Assembly (NCBI RefSeq): GCF_947500695.1
Contig: NZ_CANMSS010000014.1
Span: forward strand, 1 to 64,000
Source: an uncultured Pseudoteredinibacter sp.
GTDB lineage: Bacteria; Pseudomonadota; Gammaproteobacteria; Pseudomonadales; Cellvibrionaceae
Reading direction: 5' to 3'
Length of the DNA stretch: 64,000 nt
Within the stretch, counting starts at the first letter, position 1. Each line of letters opens with the position of its first letter. Below are positions 26,598-35,625 of the stretch, piece after piece. The notes below the pieces were generated by a model. That model saw only the letters and a list, made by a program, of their open reading frames with translations, ran no database searches and had not been told where the DNA came from. Position numbers and translations under genes: made by a program.

Positions 26598-26993
26598 ATG
26601 TTGCTATTAAGAATTGTTTTACTGATCTTTGCTTTGGTTCTGGCTGCCTATGGTGGCTATGCAATGCTGGCTGCTGAGCTTATTTTGCCTACGCTTAGCG
26701 GAGTGGAAAATGGACGTTTTGTGCAGCTGGGTGGGCTAACAGCTTTGTTTGGTGGCGCTACGGTATTGGGCTTGGCTGTTATGTTAGCCTGCTCGATGTT
26801 TGGAGCCTTAACTCGCCACCCTGTTCGCGAAATGCAGTTGCAAGATGCTTCGGGAATTGCTCTGAGGATTGCATTCGCGGCTTTTACAGTTGCCTTAATC
26901 AGCGCGGTGATGGGGTGGGATAGTATCTATAGTGGATTTTTGGCTGTGAGCGAACCGGTGGATGTGCATTTGCACCCCAGCGCTATTGAGTAG
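26598..26993 (+). CDS. Small four-helix membrane protein, function unknown
   Basis: A 131-residue protein from the ATG before LLLRIVLLIFALVL. A TTG five codons upstream is possible but weaker. Four hydrophobic segments are visible (LLLRIVLLIFALVLAAYGG, LGGLTALFGGATVLGLAVMLA, IALRIAFAAFTVALISAV and a short first loop helix). The C-terminal VDVHLHPSAIE is polar. I recognise no family. It is divergent from the BlaI-type repressor and faces the same three operators, so it may belong to that regulon. Confidence 0.6.
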   Translation: MLLLRIVLLIFALVLAAYGGYAMLAAELILPTLSGVENGRFVQLGGLTALFGGATVLGLAVMLACSMFGALTRHPVREMQLQDASGIALRIAFAAFTVALISAVMGWDSIYSGFLAVSEPVDVHLHPSAIE

Positions 26994-27093
26994 AATGATT
27001 TTAGTCGCGCTATGACATGGGTTGGACGAGGGGAGTTAGTGAAGGCGTAAATAAGCCTAGCATCGCTTCCGGCACCAGGCTTTAGCGACTTAA

Positions 27094-28200
27094 TTAGGCG
27101 TCAATTAAGCCGTACTCGTCACTAAGGATATCGATGATTTCTGATTTTGGATTGGCAGAAAGCTCGATTTTTTCGCCAGTGATCTTTTCTGCAATACCGC
27201 GATAGGTTTCAGAAACCTGCATTAAAATAGCTTCTGGCAATGCATTGTCACGGGCTAGGGCGTTACGCTCATCCATACGCTCTTTATTTAAAAGAATGTC
27301 TGGATCAGGGAAGTGGTTCAGCAATAACTGACGGAATTCTTCTTTTGAATTCTCCACAACTTTTCCGTCGCGATAAGATGGGCCGTCCCAGATGCGCGAA
27401 GAATCTGGAGTACCTACTTCGTCCATATAGATCAGTTTTTCCTGACCATCTTTACCGGTCACGTAACCAAACTCAAACTTGGTATCAACAAAGATTTGAT
27501 CCAGTTTTTCAAGCTCAGCCGAGATAACATCAAATCCTTCACGCAATAACTTCTCGTATAGATCGATATCGTCTTTGCTCTTGAAGTTGAAAGCTTCTAC
27601 GTTATTGTCGATGTCCTGGCGAGTAATGTTTACATCGTCTTGCTCAGGTACACCTGGAATACCTGTAAGGATACCTTTGGTAGAAGGAGTAATTAGCAGC
27701 TCTGGAAGCTTGCTGTCTTTCTGTAACTCGTCGGCGATCTGAATACCGCAGAATTCGCGCTCGCCCTTGGCGTAGCTGCGCCACATTGAGCCAGTAATGT
27801 ATTGACGGCAAATCGCCTCGATCATGACAGGCTTAGCTTTTTGTACGATCCACACAAATGGGTGTGGAATATCTAGGATGTGGCTATCTGCCAAACCCTG
27901 CTCTTTAAACAGCTTAAACCAATGATTAGAAATGGCGTTTAAGGCTGCACCTTTACCGGGTACGCCATTCATTCCACCTTCGCCATGCCATACACATTCG
28001 AAAGCCGAAATACGGTCACTGATTACCATAATGGCCAACGGGGAATCAGGTGCTACATCGTAGCCCTTTTCTTCGATAAGGCGACGGCTGTCGGCTTCGG
28101 TTAGCCAGTATACAGAGCGAACTTTACCGCTGTGTACAGGGGCATCGGTACGGATAGGTAGGTCGTTATTTACGGCCAATACTTTATCGGCAAGACTCAT
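27094..28200 (-). CDS. purC: Phosphoribosylaminoimidazole-succinocarboxamide synthase (SAICAR synthetase)
   Basis: PurC joins aspartate to CAIR with ATP to give SAICAR in purine synthesis. At 368 residues it belongs to the long form found in several gammaproteobacteria, not the 237-residue E. coli type. Visible features include GKVRSVYWL near the start, ISDRISAFECVW, EAICRQYITGSMWRSYAKG, KFEFGYV and DEVGTPDSSRIW. It is monocistronic in leftward orientation. PurT, another purine step, lies elsewhere in the window. Confidence 0.95.
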   Translation of the reverse strand: MSLADKVLAVNNDLPIRTDAPVHSGKVRSVYWLTEADSRRLIEEKGYDVAPDSPLAIMVISDRISAFECVWHGEGGMNGVPGKGAALNAISNHWFKLFKEQGLADSHILDIPHPFVWIVQKAKPVMIEAICRQYITGSMWRSYAKGEREFCGIQIADELQKDSKLPELLITPSTKGILTGIPGVPEQDDVNITRQDIDNNVEAFNFKSKDDIDLYEKLLREGFDVISAELEKLDQIFVDTKFEFGYVTGKDGQEKLIYMDEVGTPDSSRIWDGPSYRDGKVVENSKEEFRQLLLNHFPDPDILLNKERMDERNALARDNALPEAILMQVSETYRGIAEKITGEKIELSANPKSEIIDILSDEYGLIDA

Positions 28201-28416
28201 GGGTTTGTCCTGTGCATTGCTTAGCTGTTCAAAGGTTACTTTTTGCTGCTTGCGTCAGTTGGCAAGCGATCTAGAAGCGCCAAAGGCATTGGGCGGGTTT
28301 TCTAGAAAGGGGATTCTACCAGAACTCGCCGCAGTTGCCAGATTTTCAGGACTTTTCGGCGTTTATCACCAGTAGCTATGGGATATGAAGAGCTGATGGC
28401 TTTGGAGATGAGGGTA

Positions 28417-28457
28417 CGGCCAAGCAAGGCTTGGCCGAAGAGGGGCATAAAGCCCCT
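28417..28457. repeat. Two adjacent hairpins downstream of the YdcH-like gene
   Basis: CGGCCAAGC / GCTTGGCCG with an AAG loop (28417-28437) is followed at once by AGGGGC / GCCCCT with an ATAAA loop (28441-28457). Neither has a T-run on either strand, so they are not standard terminators. They may protect the 3' end of the leftward YdcH-like transcript. Confidence 0.5.
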
Positions 28458-28465
28458 AGGGGAAA

Positions 28466-28705
28466 TCAGGCCTTTTGCAACATGGCGAACATTTCGTCCT
28501 TCAGGTGCAAACGCTTAAGCTTAAGCTCTTCCATATGCTCGTCACTGGTTGGAGAGTCGTTTTGCTCTAGGCCACGCACATTGTGATCAAGATCGTGGTA
28601 CTCCTTAAACAGTTTGGCAAAGTGGCGGTCATTCATTTTTAGATCGTGAATTTGATCGCGGTATTCTGGTAGTTCGTGAACTAAATCGTGCTTCTCAATA
28701 TTCAT
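28466..28705 (-). CDS. YdcH family (DUF465) small protein
   Basis: A 79-residue charged helical protein. The family hallmark is a short coiled coil with HDLVHELPEYRDQIHDLKMNDRHFAKLFKEY and LKLKRLHLKDEM. The function is unknown in all members I know. A clear AGGAA ribosome site precedes the ATG. Monocistronic. Confidence 0.88.
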   Translation of the reverse strand: MNIEKHDLVHELPEYRDQIHDLKMNDRHFAKLFKEYHDLDHNVRGLEQNDSPTSDEHMEELKLKRLHLKDEMFAMLQKA

Positions 28706-28849
28706 GATATTTCCTCAGCTAGTTTGAAAGAAGAACCTTTTGTTTGGCTTTATTATCGGCCTGCTAGCTATTGAGGTGTTGATGTGGGTCAACAATATAT
28801 GCGGATAAAAACACGGATTGTTAGAGGCCGATTAATGGCGCTTAGAAAA

Positions 28850-28874
28850 CAAAAAAGCCGCTAAAAAGCGGCTT
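28850..28874 (-). terminator. Rho-independent terminator of the NhaC gene
   Basis: Read leftward, AAGCCGCT / AGCGGCTT with a TTTT loop is followed by a six-base T-run, about 30 bases after the antiporter stop codon. Confidence 0.9.
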
Positions 28875-28902
28875 TCAGATTGCTTCAGGAATAAGGGTTT
28901 GC

Positions 28903-30408
28903 TTATGCCTGAGCTTGCTCTAGCGGAGTAATTTTGAAATTAGTGAAGCCATAGATTGTGGTTATCACCGGGCTTAACAAATTAAAGAAGCAAAAGGGTA
29001 GATAGGCAAATGTGGCAACGCCTAAGGTGCCCGCCATAAATACACCGCAAGTGTTCCAAGGGATCAAAGGTGAAGTGATAGTGGCACTGTCCTCGATGGC
29101 TCGAGACAGGTTTTGCGGCGCCAAGCCACGCTTTTCAAACTCAAGCTGGTACATGCGGCCAGGAATCACAACGGCAATATATTGATCTGAAGAAACAAGG
29201 TTCACACCAATACCTGTACAGACGGTAGTGAAAATAAGGCTACCCGTATTTGAGGCTAGGTTAATCAGGCTATTTACCAAGCGCGCTAGAATGCCGGTCT
29301 TTTCCATAATGGCGGAAAAGATCATCGCACAGATAATCAACCAAACGGTATTGAGCATGGAGCTCATACCGCCACGGCTAAGCAGATCGTCGATATTGCT
29401 ATCGCCAGTAGTGGATTTATAGCCGTCAAATAATACCGTCCAGCTGCCTTTAAGCATCTGCAGAGCATCACCTAAGTTCTCGCTGGCGCCCATCGCAATG
29501 ACGCTATCAGCTTGAAAGATTACCGCAAACACCAAGCCCAGCATGATACCGGCCCAGATGCTTGGTATCACCGGAAACTGCTTGTAGGCCAATGCAAAAA
29601 CAACGGCCAATGGCAGCAGCAAATACAAGCCAATAGTGAACTGACCTTCCAAGGCTTGCATGGTGCTATTTAGGGTATCCAGCTCGCCGCCGCTAGTGTG
29701 TTGGCTGCCAACCCAAGTAAATAGAATAAGCGCAATAATAAAGCTTGGCGTAGTGGTCCACAGCATGTGGCGGATATGAGTGAATAGATCGGTGTTGGCC
29801 GCGGCGGCTGCTAGGTTAGTAGTGTCAGATAGTGGCGACATTTTATCGCCAAAATAAGCGCCAGAAATAACCGCGCCGGCGGTTGCCGCTAGGGAGAGAT
29901 CTAGCACTGTGGCAGCGCCAATAAAGCCAATACCGATGGTGCCTGCAACTGTCCAAGAGCTGCCAATACATAGAGCTACAATTGCGCAGATCAAGCAGGC
30001 CGCAGGGTAAAACCAAGCAGGGTCGAGCAGCTGTACCGCATAATAAATCATCGATGGCACAGTGCCTGACATAATCCAAGCGCCAATAAGACTGCCCACC
30101 GAAAATAAAATCATGATGGCTTTTAGGGCGATAACAATACCAGATTTGATGCCGTCTTCGATTTCATCCCAGCTATAACCGTTTTTAATACCGATGGCGG
30201 CAGCGACCGCAGCGGTAAGAATTAAAGCGATCTGGTTGGCGCCACTAGAGGAGCTATCACCATAAAAATATACCGAGGCAGACAGTAAGGCCATCAATAC
30301 CAAGGCAGGGATAATGGCATCAAAGAGGCTGGGGGTTCGGCTATCCTCACCCTTACCCTCGCTAATAATTGCTGGGCTCTCTTCTTTGGTTTCGCTGATT
30401 TCGCTCAT
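28903..30408 (-). CDS. nhaC: Na+/H+ antiporter, NhaC family
   Basis: A 501-residue inner-membrane antiporter with about eleven or twelve hydrophobic helices. NhaC-type features are GSSWTVAGTIGIGFIGAA, ISGAYFGDKMSPLSDTTNLAAA, and near the C terminus EDSATITSPLIPWNTCGVFMA. The family exchanges sodium for protons or, in some members, carries malate/lactate with protons. It fits a sodium-exposed marine organism. The gene is monocistronic with its own terminator. Confidence 0.92.
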   Translation of the reverse strand: MSEISETKEESPAIISEGKGEDSRTPSLFDAIIPALVLMALLSASVYFYGDSSSSGANQIALILTAAVAAAIGIKNGYSWDEIEDGIKSGIVIALKAIMILFSVGSLIGAWIMSGTVPSMIYYAVQLLDPAWFYPAACLICAIVALCIGSSWTVAGTIGIGFIGAATVLDLSLAATAGAVISGAYFGDKMSPLSDTTNLAAAAANTDLFTHIRHMLWTTTPSFIIALILFTWVGSQHTSGGELDTLNSTMQALEGQFTIGLYLLLPLAVVFALAYKQFPVIPSIWAGIMLGLVFAVIFQADSVIAMGASENLGDALQMLKGSWTVLFDGYKSTTGDSNIDDLLSRGGMSSMLNTVWLIICAMIFSAIMEKTGILARLVNSLINLASNTGSLIFTTVCTGIGVNLVSSDQYIAVVIPGRMYQLEFEKRGLAPQNLSRAIEDSATITSPLIPWNTCGVFMAGTLGVATFAYLPFCFFNLLSPVITTIYGFTNFKITPLEQAQA

Positions 30409-30491
30409 TCTTGTTTACTCATTGTTTTTATTGTTTGGCCCTAACCATTAGCTGATCTAGGGCTGTGCTTGCCAAGGTTCTTTCGGCAAAG

Positions 30492-31328
30492 CTATATTTG
30501 ATAGACGGCACCCTTACCGATGCCCTCAAAGGCGCGTACTTTGAATTGACTGTTAGGCGCTGCCTTTTTTAGCTGCTCAGCGATATAGCAAGCAATCCAT
30601 TCTACTGTGGTGTCGGTAGGAAGTAGCTCGCAGCAAGCCGCTGGCAAGCTGATATCAAAGTTACCCTGGGCGCTTTGATAGGCAAAGCTGAGCTGTGTAT
30701 CGCTACGCTCGCTGACATCAAAGTCACTGCCTAGATAAATATCACGCCAGCGCTCAGACCATTGAGTCTCTAGAGCTTTGTCGCGCTCGCCGTCGCGCCA
30801 AATTTGGATGCGAGAACGATGGCCGTGAGCAATGCGTTGGCAGTTGCCGGCATGCTTTTTTAAGCCATGGCTGTAGTGGTAAAAAGCGTTATCGCCCAGC
30901 TGTTCAGGCTCGAATTCTAGGCTCAGGCGTTCAATAGTATCCGGAAGAAGGGAGCGAAGCTGTTCAATACTCCACTTGGCCACGCTGCTTGCGTTGATTT
31001 CTTCGGCGTCAATTAGGGTAATCGCCTGTGCAGGAGAGCGACAGCTGAGTTCTTTATCTCCAAAGCGCCAGCGCAAACTGATGTACTCACCCTCTTCTAA
31101 TAGGCTTAAGTTTGGGCTGTGTCTTGGTACTAATAGGCAGTGATCCAGTATTTCATCCAGCCAGTTACGCAGTGTTTTTTTCACAATGCCGAAGTCGCAG
31201 ACCATGCCCTGTTCATCAAGGGCGCCATCCAGTTCGGTGCTGGCCAGCCATGTTTCACCCAGTAAGCCACGGTTTGGGTGCAGGTAACTGAAATCAACAT
31301 TGGTCAGTTCATCGACAAATAACAACAT
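30492..31328 (-). CDS. Tandem two-domain 6-carboxytetrahydropterin synthase-like (QueD/PTPS) protein
   Basis: The 278 residues form two consecutive PTPS-like units, whereas typical QueD is about 120. In the N half the metal-binding HGH is replaced (LLGETW), but VCDFGIVKKTL and the catalytic-type LDH (EILDHCLL) are kept. In the C half, FYHYSHGLKKHAGNCQRIAHGH keeps the zinc histidines and the catalytic Cys, and the closing FEGIGKGAVY supplies the pterin-anchoring Glu. The Asp-His pair is absent there. The active site of PTPS is known to form between subunits, so the two halves could complement each other. The likely role is in queuosine or another pterin pathway. It is monocistronic. Confidence 0.8.
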   Translation of the reverse strand: MLLFVDELTNVDFSYLHPNRGLLGETWLASTELDGALDEQGMVCDFGIVKKTLRNWLDEILDHCLLVPRHSPNLSLLEEGEYISLRWRFGDKELSCRSPAQAITLIDAEEINASSVAKWSIEQLRSLLPDTIERLSLEFEPEQLGDNAFYHYSHGLKKHAGNCQRIAHGHRSRIQIWRDGERDKALETQWSERWRDIYLGSDFDVSERSDTQLSFAYQSAQGNFDISLPAACCELLPTDTTVEWIACYIAEQLKKAAPNSQFKVRAFEGIGKGAVYQI

Positions 31329-31428
31329 AGGGGGTAAATAGCTCGATCAAAAGGCCGCCTATGATATAACAGCCCTTGCAGCTGGGCTATTGTCCAAGCC
31401 AAGTTCAGCATTTTTGATGGAATCTATT

Positions 31429-31749
31429 ATGCGTCACAATTATAAACTCAGCTTTTTTGTCCCTCGTGATCACTTGAATGCGGTTAAAACGGCTGTTTTT
31501 ACAGCGGGTGCTGGGCAGCAGGGGGATTATGAGCATTGCTGTTGGCAAACTTTAGGGCAAGGGCAGTTTCGCCCGAATGAAAAGGCCTCTCCTTACATCG
31601 GTCGATCTGGCGAGCTAAGCCAGGTGGAGGAGTACAAAGTAGAAGTGTTGTGCAGCGCTGAATGCATTAAGGCGGCCATAACCGCCTTAAAGACTGCCCA
31701 TCCTTATGAAGAGCCGGCTTATGATGTGATTGAGCTGCTGGACTTTTAG
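31429..31749 (+). CDS. NIF3/YqfO N-terminal-like small protein
   Basis: 106 residues from the ATG before RHNYKLSFFVP. An in-frame ATG four codons upstream and a TTG further up are possible. The fold matches the PII-like insert domain of NIF3/YqfO proteins, found alone in gammaproteobacteria. Typical parts are LSFFVPRDHLNAVKTAVFTAGAGQQGDYEHCCWQT near the start, GQGQFRP and the closing ALKTAHPYEEPAYDVIEL. The role is unknown, though a regulatory or metal-linked function has been proposed for the domain. Confidence 0.82.
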   Translation: MRHNYKLSFFVPRDHLNAVKTAVFTAGAGQQGDYEHCCWQTLGQGQFRPNEKASPYIGRSGELSQVEEYKVEVLCSAECIKAAITALKTAHPYEEPAYDVIELLDF

Positions 31750-31825
31750 TTGGCTGTCCAGCTTATTTCCGTAGTTTATTTCCAGGAATCCAATTGGCGT
31801 TGTTACCAGCTCTTAGCTTGAAGGC

Positions 31826-32434
31826 TTAGGCATCTGGGTTTACTGGGCCAGTATTACCTAGGGTATAGCGCGCTGGCTTGGGCGGCTTCCAGTCTCGCCC
31901 TTTGGGGTGCACAAGATCTTCGCTGCGCACAGGGTATTGCCCGCTTTGGCGATCATTGAAGTAATACTTAAGGGTTTTGCCGACAACCATAAACGCTAAA
32001 TCATCCCAGGGAATCTCATCTTCACTAAACAAGCGAACTTCTAATGACTCCGGGCCTGGCTCAAAATCAAGTGAACTTAACTGCCCTCGATAAAACAGGT
32101 GAACCTGGTTTATCTGGGGCAGGCTGAACATGGTGTATAGGCTGTCTACCGCTATTTTAGCTCTGGCTTCTTCCCAAGCTTCGCGCAAAGCGCCTTCTTC
32201 GGTAGTTTCGCCGTTTTCCATAAAGCCGGCGGGTAAGGTCCACTTGTCGTAGCGCGGCTCAATAGCCCGGCGGCACAGCAGTACTTTGTCTTCGTGAATG
32301 GGCAGGCAGCCTGCAATAATGCGAGGGTTGCTGTAATGAATGGTGTCGCAGCCGTTGCACACGTGGCGTTCGCGGTCATCCCCAGGTGGGATAATCAAGG
32401 TCACTTTTTCGCCGCAGTGGCTGCAATGGTTCAT
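31826..32434 (-). CDS. Nudix hydrolase with N-terminal zinc ribbon
   Basis: A 202-residue protein. A four-Cys zinc ribbon (CSHCG at the start, CNGCD about 20 residues later) precedes a Nudix domain with the box GFMENGETTEEGALREAWEE. The REAWEE segment supplies the catalytic glutamates. Proteins of this layout are NudC-related or ADP-ribose/NADH-type pyrophosphatases. The exact nucleotide substrate cannot be deduced. The gene is transcribed alone toward the preceding NIF3-like gene. Confidence 0.88.
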   Translation of the reverse strand: MNHCSHCGEKVTLIIPPGDDRERHVCNGCDTIHYSNPRIIAGCLPIHEDKVLLCRRAIEPRYDKWTLPAGFMENGETTEEGALREAWEEARAKIAVDSLYTMFSLPQINQVHLFYRGQLSSLDFEPGPESLEVRLFSEDEIPWDDLAFMVVGKTLKYYFNDRQSGQYPVRSEDLVHPKGRDWKPPKPARYTLGNTGPVNPDA

Positions 32435-32553
32435 AACTCAATCTCTTCTTCGACAATCAGTGAATTATACCGAAGTGGTGAGGCAAGTTTAGGGTTGAAA
32501 TGGGCGAAAGTTGGTCGTGAAGGAATTGTGGGTGGCATAGCCACCCAAATGCA

Positions 32554-32901
32554 TTAACCCGGAAAGCTTAAAACCTTTGCATTCTCAGCCATTGGAGCTG
32601 GACTGATTTCGGTCTTACCGGTTTGCTCATTTAAGATTTGGCTAAGTTCGCCAAGAGATTTTTGCATCATCTCATAAACCTTAACGCATGAGCCCATAGG
32701 ATTATTGTGTAGTTGGCGCTGGGCATCAACTTGGAATTGGATACCTCGCAAGCGACGCTGCATATGACTAGGAGCACTAGTGATGGCGGCTTCAATCTGA
32801 CTGCTACGATAAGCCTCAAAAGCGGCTGGGTCGTTTACTGCTAAATCTTTCAGTTCGTCGAAGCTGAGCTCCGTGCTCGATGTGTTAGTTTGACTACTCA
32901 T
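32554..32901 (-). CDS. DUF3135 domain protein
   Basis: A 115-residue cytoplasmic protein with LSFDELKDLAVNDPAAFEAYRSSQIEAAI and RLRGIQFQVDAQRQL, the pattern of DUF3135 proteins. The function is unknown. A strong AGGAG ribosome site lies 7 bases before the ATG. Monocistronic. Confidence 0.8.
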   Translation of the reverse strand: MSSQTNTSSTELSFDELKDLAVNDPAAFEAYRSSQIEAAITSAPSHMQRRLRGIQFQVDAQRQLHNNPMGSCVKVYEMMQKSLGELSQILNEQTGKTEISPAPMAENAKVLSFPG

Positions 32902-33255
32902 AAAGCTAACTCCTGTAAAAGCGTTTGCAGACTACCTTTCCCCGTCAAAAATACTGCGCTTGCAAACCAATGGTCTTGGGTGTTTTGAATATTGTTGTTT
33001 TTTTGACGCTGGCTGCATGTTAGCAAGCTCGTTTTCGGCTGGATAGCCTGGCGCCTATATCTTCTTTTTATAAAAATATGTCTTTCTTATTTGATTTTCT
33101 GTCATTTTGAACTAAGGCGTAAGGGAAAATTCCCTTTAACCGACATGTGGTTGATTATTAAACGTCTAGCTTGAGGCCAGAAATGGCGCGGATTTAGAGC
33201 ATATTCAGGGAAATGGGTTTATACTCTTAGGCATCTTTTTACTGATGAGGACACT
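32902..33255. other. Intergenic region, divergent promoters
   Basis: This 354-base stretch separates divergent genes. The only structure I see is the 16-bp palindrome AAGGGAAAATTCCCTT at 33121-33136. The GAGGA ribosome site of the downstream Nudix gene ends the region. No small gene or RNA is recognisable. Confidence 0.5.
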
Positions 33256-33858
33256 ATGCTTAAGCGCCTGCGGTCTGGCCTTGAAGAAAGCCCAATTAGC
33301 CAAGAAACAGGGACAACTAACCGACAAGCGGCAGTCTTGTTGGCGCTCACTGACGATCCAGTTGAGCCAGAAATTGTCCTTACCCGACGCGCAGAGCACC
33401 TCAATAGTCACTCCGGTCAGGTAGCCTTTCCCGGCGGTAAATGGGATGAAACCGATAACAGTTTGATGGAAACCGCCCTACGGGAGAGCCATGAAGAGAT
33501 CGGGTTGCCCCCAGAGCAGGTCGAAGTGCTGGCTAGTTTACCCTCCGCCAAAACCCGTTTCGGTATTCATGTCACACCATTTGTGGGTGTAGTTCCCAAG
33601 GATCAGCCGCTAACGCCTAATTTTGATGAGTTAGATGCGATATTCAATGTACCGGTAAGCTTCTTCTTAGATGATGCTAACCGCAGCCGCACCGATATCT
33701 TTGATGGCTCTATGGGACGCTTTTGGGCGCCCGTTTGGCATTACGACGGTTACGAGATATGGGGCTTTACCGCGGGCATACTGGCGAACTTTCTCAACCA
33801 CACGTTGGACGCTGGCCTAGGTGAGCAAAGCCAAGCACCCGTCAAAGTCTTCGCCTGA
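33256..33858 (+). CDS. CoA pyrophosphatase, NudL-like Nudix hydrolase
   Basis: A 200-residue cytoplasmic enzyme with the CoA-type signature LTRRAEHLNSHSGQVAFPGG directly before the Nudix box GKWDETDNSLMETALRESHEE. Members cleave coenzyme A to phosphopantetheine and 3',5'-ADP. The family length is about 190-200, so it is complete. It has a good ribosome site. No operon partner. Confidence 0.92.
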   Translation: MLKRLRSGLEESPISQETGTTNRQAAVLLALTDDPVEPEIVLTRRAEHLNSHSGQVAFPGGKWDETDNSLMETALRESHEEIGLPPEQVEVLASLPSAKTRFGIHVTPFVGVVPKDQPLTPNFDELDAIFNVPVSFFLDDANRSRTDIFDGSMGRFWAPVWHYDGYEIWGFTAGILANFLNHTLDAGLGEQSQAPVKVFA

Positions 33859-33909
33859 GCTTTCTTTCTATAGGCATCTATTATCTATAGACATCAGACA
33901 TCTATTCCT

Positions 33910-34641
33910 TTATGGGCCAAGCAGCTTCATTCGAAAGCGCCTAAACCTCTGTGAAGTTAAGAACCACAACCCATAGCCTGAAGCTAAGGTTACTAAGCCC
34001 AATATCGACATAAGCTTTAACAGCCAGTTGTTAAAGTCTTCGCGCTCTTCAAAATCCATAATATGCAGCATCCAAAGGAAATCGAAACCCCGCCATATCC
34101 AATTTCTTCTGGCGGTAACGCGACCACTGTTGGCGTGCACATAGAGTTTGCTTTGCTTGGGGTGATCAAAGCTTATTTGGAAGGCTGGTAAGGGGCCTTT
34201 GTATTCCGAGTTGTGTTGCTGCAATAGCACAGTACTGAGAATAGGGCTGTTATGTGCAAAGTCGTCTTTAGCGATGGCCTCTGCGGTAGCGCTGCTGATT
34301 GGGCTAAGCAATTGCCCTGTGCTGGCTTCAACTAGGCGGCTCTGATGGCTGTCATGCTTGAACCAGTATACCCAGCGCCCGCGCCACTGGATGAGTTCAA
34401 CGCTATGAATAGCGGCTAAATCGACTTTTTGCTTAAGCTCAGTAATCGCCAACAAGCTTTCGGTATCGAGAGCTTTAGCTTCAGGCTTAGGTTTCACATC
34501 GTATTGGCCGCGGACATTATCAATATGAAACCAAGCAAAGTAGGCGCCCCCTAATGTCCAAGCAAAAAACTGTAGGCCGATCACTATGGCTAGTCGTCGG
34601 TGCCAGCGTCGCATAAAGCTTTGCAGGGTTTTCTGTCCCAT
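33910..34641 (-). CDS. PepSY domain membrane protein
   Basis: A 243-residue protein with an N-terminal helix (LAIVIGLQFFAWTLGGAYFAW), a periplasmic region with two PepSY-like repeats (one ending VYWFKHDSHQSRLVEASTGQLL) and a C-terminal helix (LMSILGLVTLASGYGLWFLT) with a basic tail. PepSY membrane proteins often accompany iron or haem uptake. Here there is no iron gene next to it, although a TonB receptor lies 2 kb away. A strong AAGGAG site precedes the ATG. Confidence 0.82.
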   Translation of the reverse strand: MGQKTLQSFMRRWHRRLAIVIGLQFFAWTLGGAYFAWFHIDNVRGQYDVKPKPEAKALDTESLLAITELKQKVDLAAIHSVELIQWRGRWVYWFKHDSHQSRLVEASTGQLLSPISSATAEAIAKDDFAHNSPILSTVLLQQHNSEYKGPLPAFQISFDHPKQSKLYVHANSGRVTARRNWIWRGFDFLWMLHIMDFEEREDFNNWLLKLMSILGLVTLASGYGLWFLTSQRFRRFRMKLLGP

Positions 34642-34849
34642 GGCTTCTCCTTTTTATTGTTTTGACTATTTAAACACAGTTTGTTGTTGCCATAACTGTG
34701 GCGAAAGGACGCAGCGCCATACCAAAAATTGCAATGATGAATAGTGATTATTTCTTGTGCAGGCTGCCATTTGGTGGTGCTTGCCCCTCTAAAGCTTCAT
34801 AATGCCGTACGTGATTACCCTGAAATATAAGTAGGTGAGAAGGCGAGTT

Positions 34850-35374
34850 ATGAAATACCGATTGGGTGATAAAGCCCCCGAATTGCGTGGTGAAAAACAC
34901 TTTATAGCCGACAGCGCTGATGTGATTGGCGATGTAATTTTAGAAAATAACAGCAGCATATGGTTTAACGCTGTACTGCGTGGCGATAATGACACGATCA
35001 CCATTGGCGAAAACTCCAATGTACAGGACGGCGCTGTTTTGCATACCGATCCAGGCGTAAAGCTAACTTTAGGTAAAGGCGTCATTGTTGGTCACAATGT
35101 AATGCTGCACGGCTGCGAGGTGGGTGATAACAGTTTGATCGGCATTGGTGCTGTGGTTCTTAATCGCGTCGTTATCGGTAAGAACTGCATCATTGGCGCT
35201 AATGCTTTGGTGACTGAAGGCACCGTCATTCCTGATAACTCTATGGTTCTGGGTTCACCTGCTAAAGTGGTTAAGCAAATAGATGATGCAACCGCTGAAT
35301 TTTTAAAGCTCAACGCCCAAGTCTATGTTGATAATTTGGAGCGTTTTAACGAGCAGCTGGAGCCAATTGACTGA
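34850..35374 (+). CDS. Gamma-carbonic anhydrase family protein (YrdA-like)
   Basis: A 174-residue left-handed beta-helix protein with hexapeptide repeats. All three gamma-class metal histidines are present (VLHTD, then VGHNVMLHG). I used the ATG before KYRLGDKAPELRG; an upstream GTG would add five residues. Members hydrate carbon dioxide weakly or are of unknown activity. It overlaps the DUF1289 gene by one base (TGATG), indicating coupled translation. A second gamma-type homologue lies in the zinc-starvation island. Confidence 0.9.
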   Translation: MKYRLGDKAPELRGEKHFIADSADVIGDVILENNSSIWFNAVLRGDNDTITIGENSNVQDGAVLHTDPGVKLTLGKGVIVGHNVMLHGCEVGDNSLIGIGAVVLNRVVIGKNCIIGANALVTEGTVIPDNSMVLGSPAKVVKQIDDATAEFLKLNAQVYVDNLERFNEQLEPID

Positions 35375-35577
35375 TGGTTAATATTATCAGTGAAACGGAA
35401 ACGCCATTGCCCTCACCTTGTGTTTCCATCTGTGTATTAAATGACGACGACATCTGCGTCGGTTGTTATCGCAGTGGTGAAGAAATTAGCCGTTGGGGTC
35501 GTTACAACAACACTGAAAAGCGTGCTGTTTTTGAAGCAATGCAAGAGCGCGCTAAAAAACTGAATCCTTTTTTGTAA
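35374..35577 (+). CDS. DUF1289 family small Cys-rich protein
   Basis: 67 residues with the DUF1289 pattern SPCVSICVLNDDDICVGCYRS followed by EEISRWGRYNNTEKRAVFEAM. The four cysteines probably bind a metal. The function is unknown. The start codon overlaps the stop of the carbonic anhydrase gene. Confidence 0.88.
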   Translation: MVNIISETETPLPSPCVSICVLNDDDICVGCYRSGEEISRWGRYNNTEKRAVFEAMQERAKKLNPFL

Positions 35578-35625
35578 GAAATACGTATTTTTAAAAACGC
35601 ATAACAAACGGAGCATGGGGTCTAT

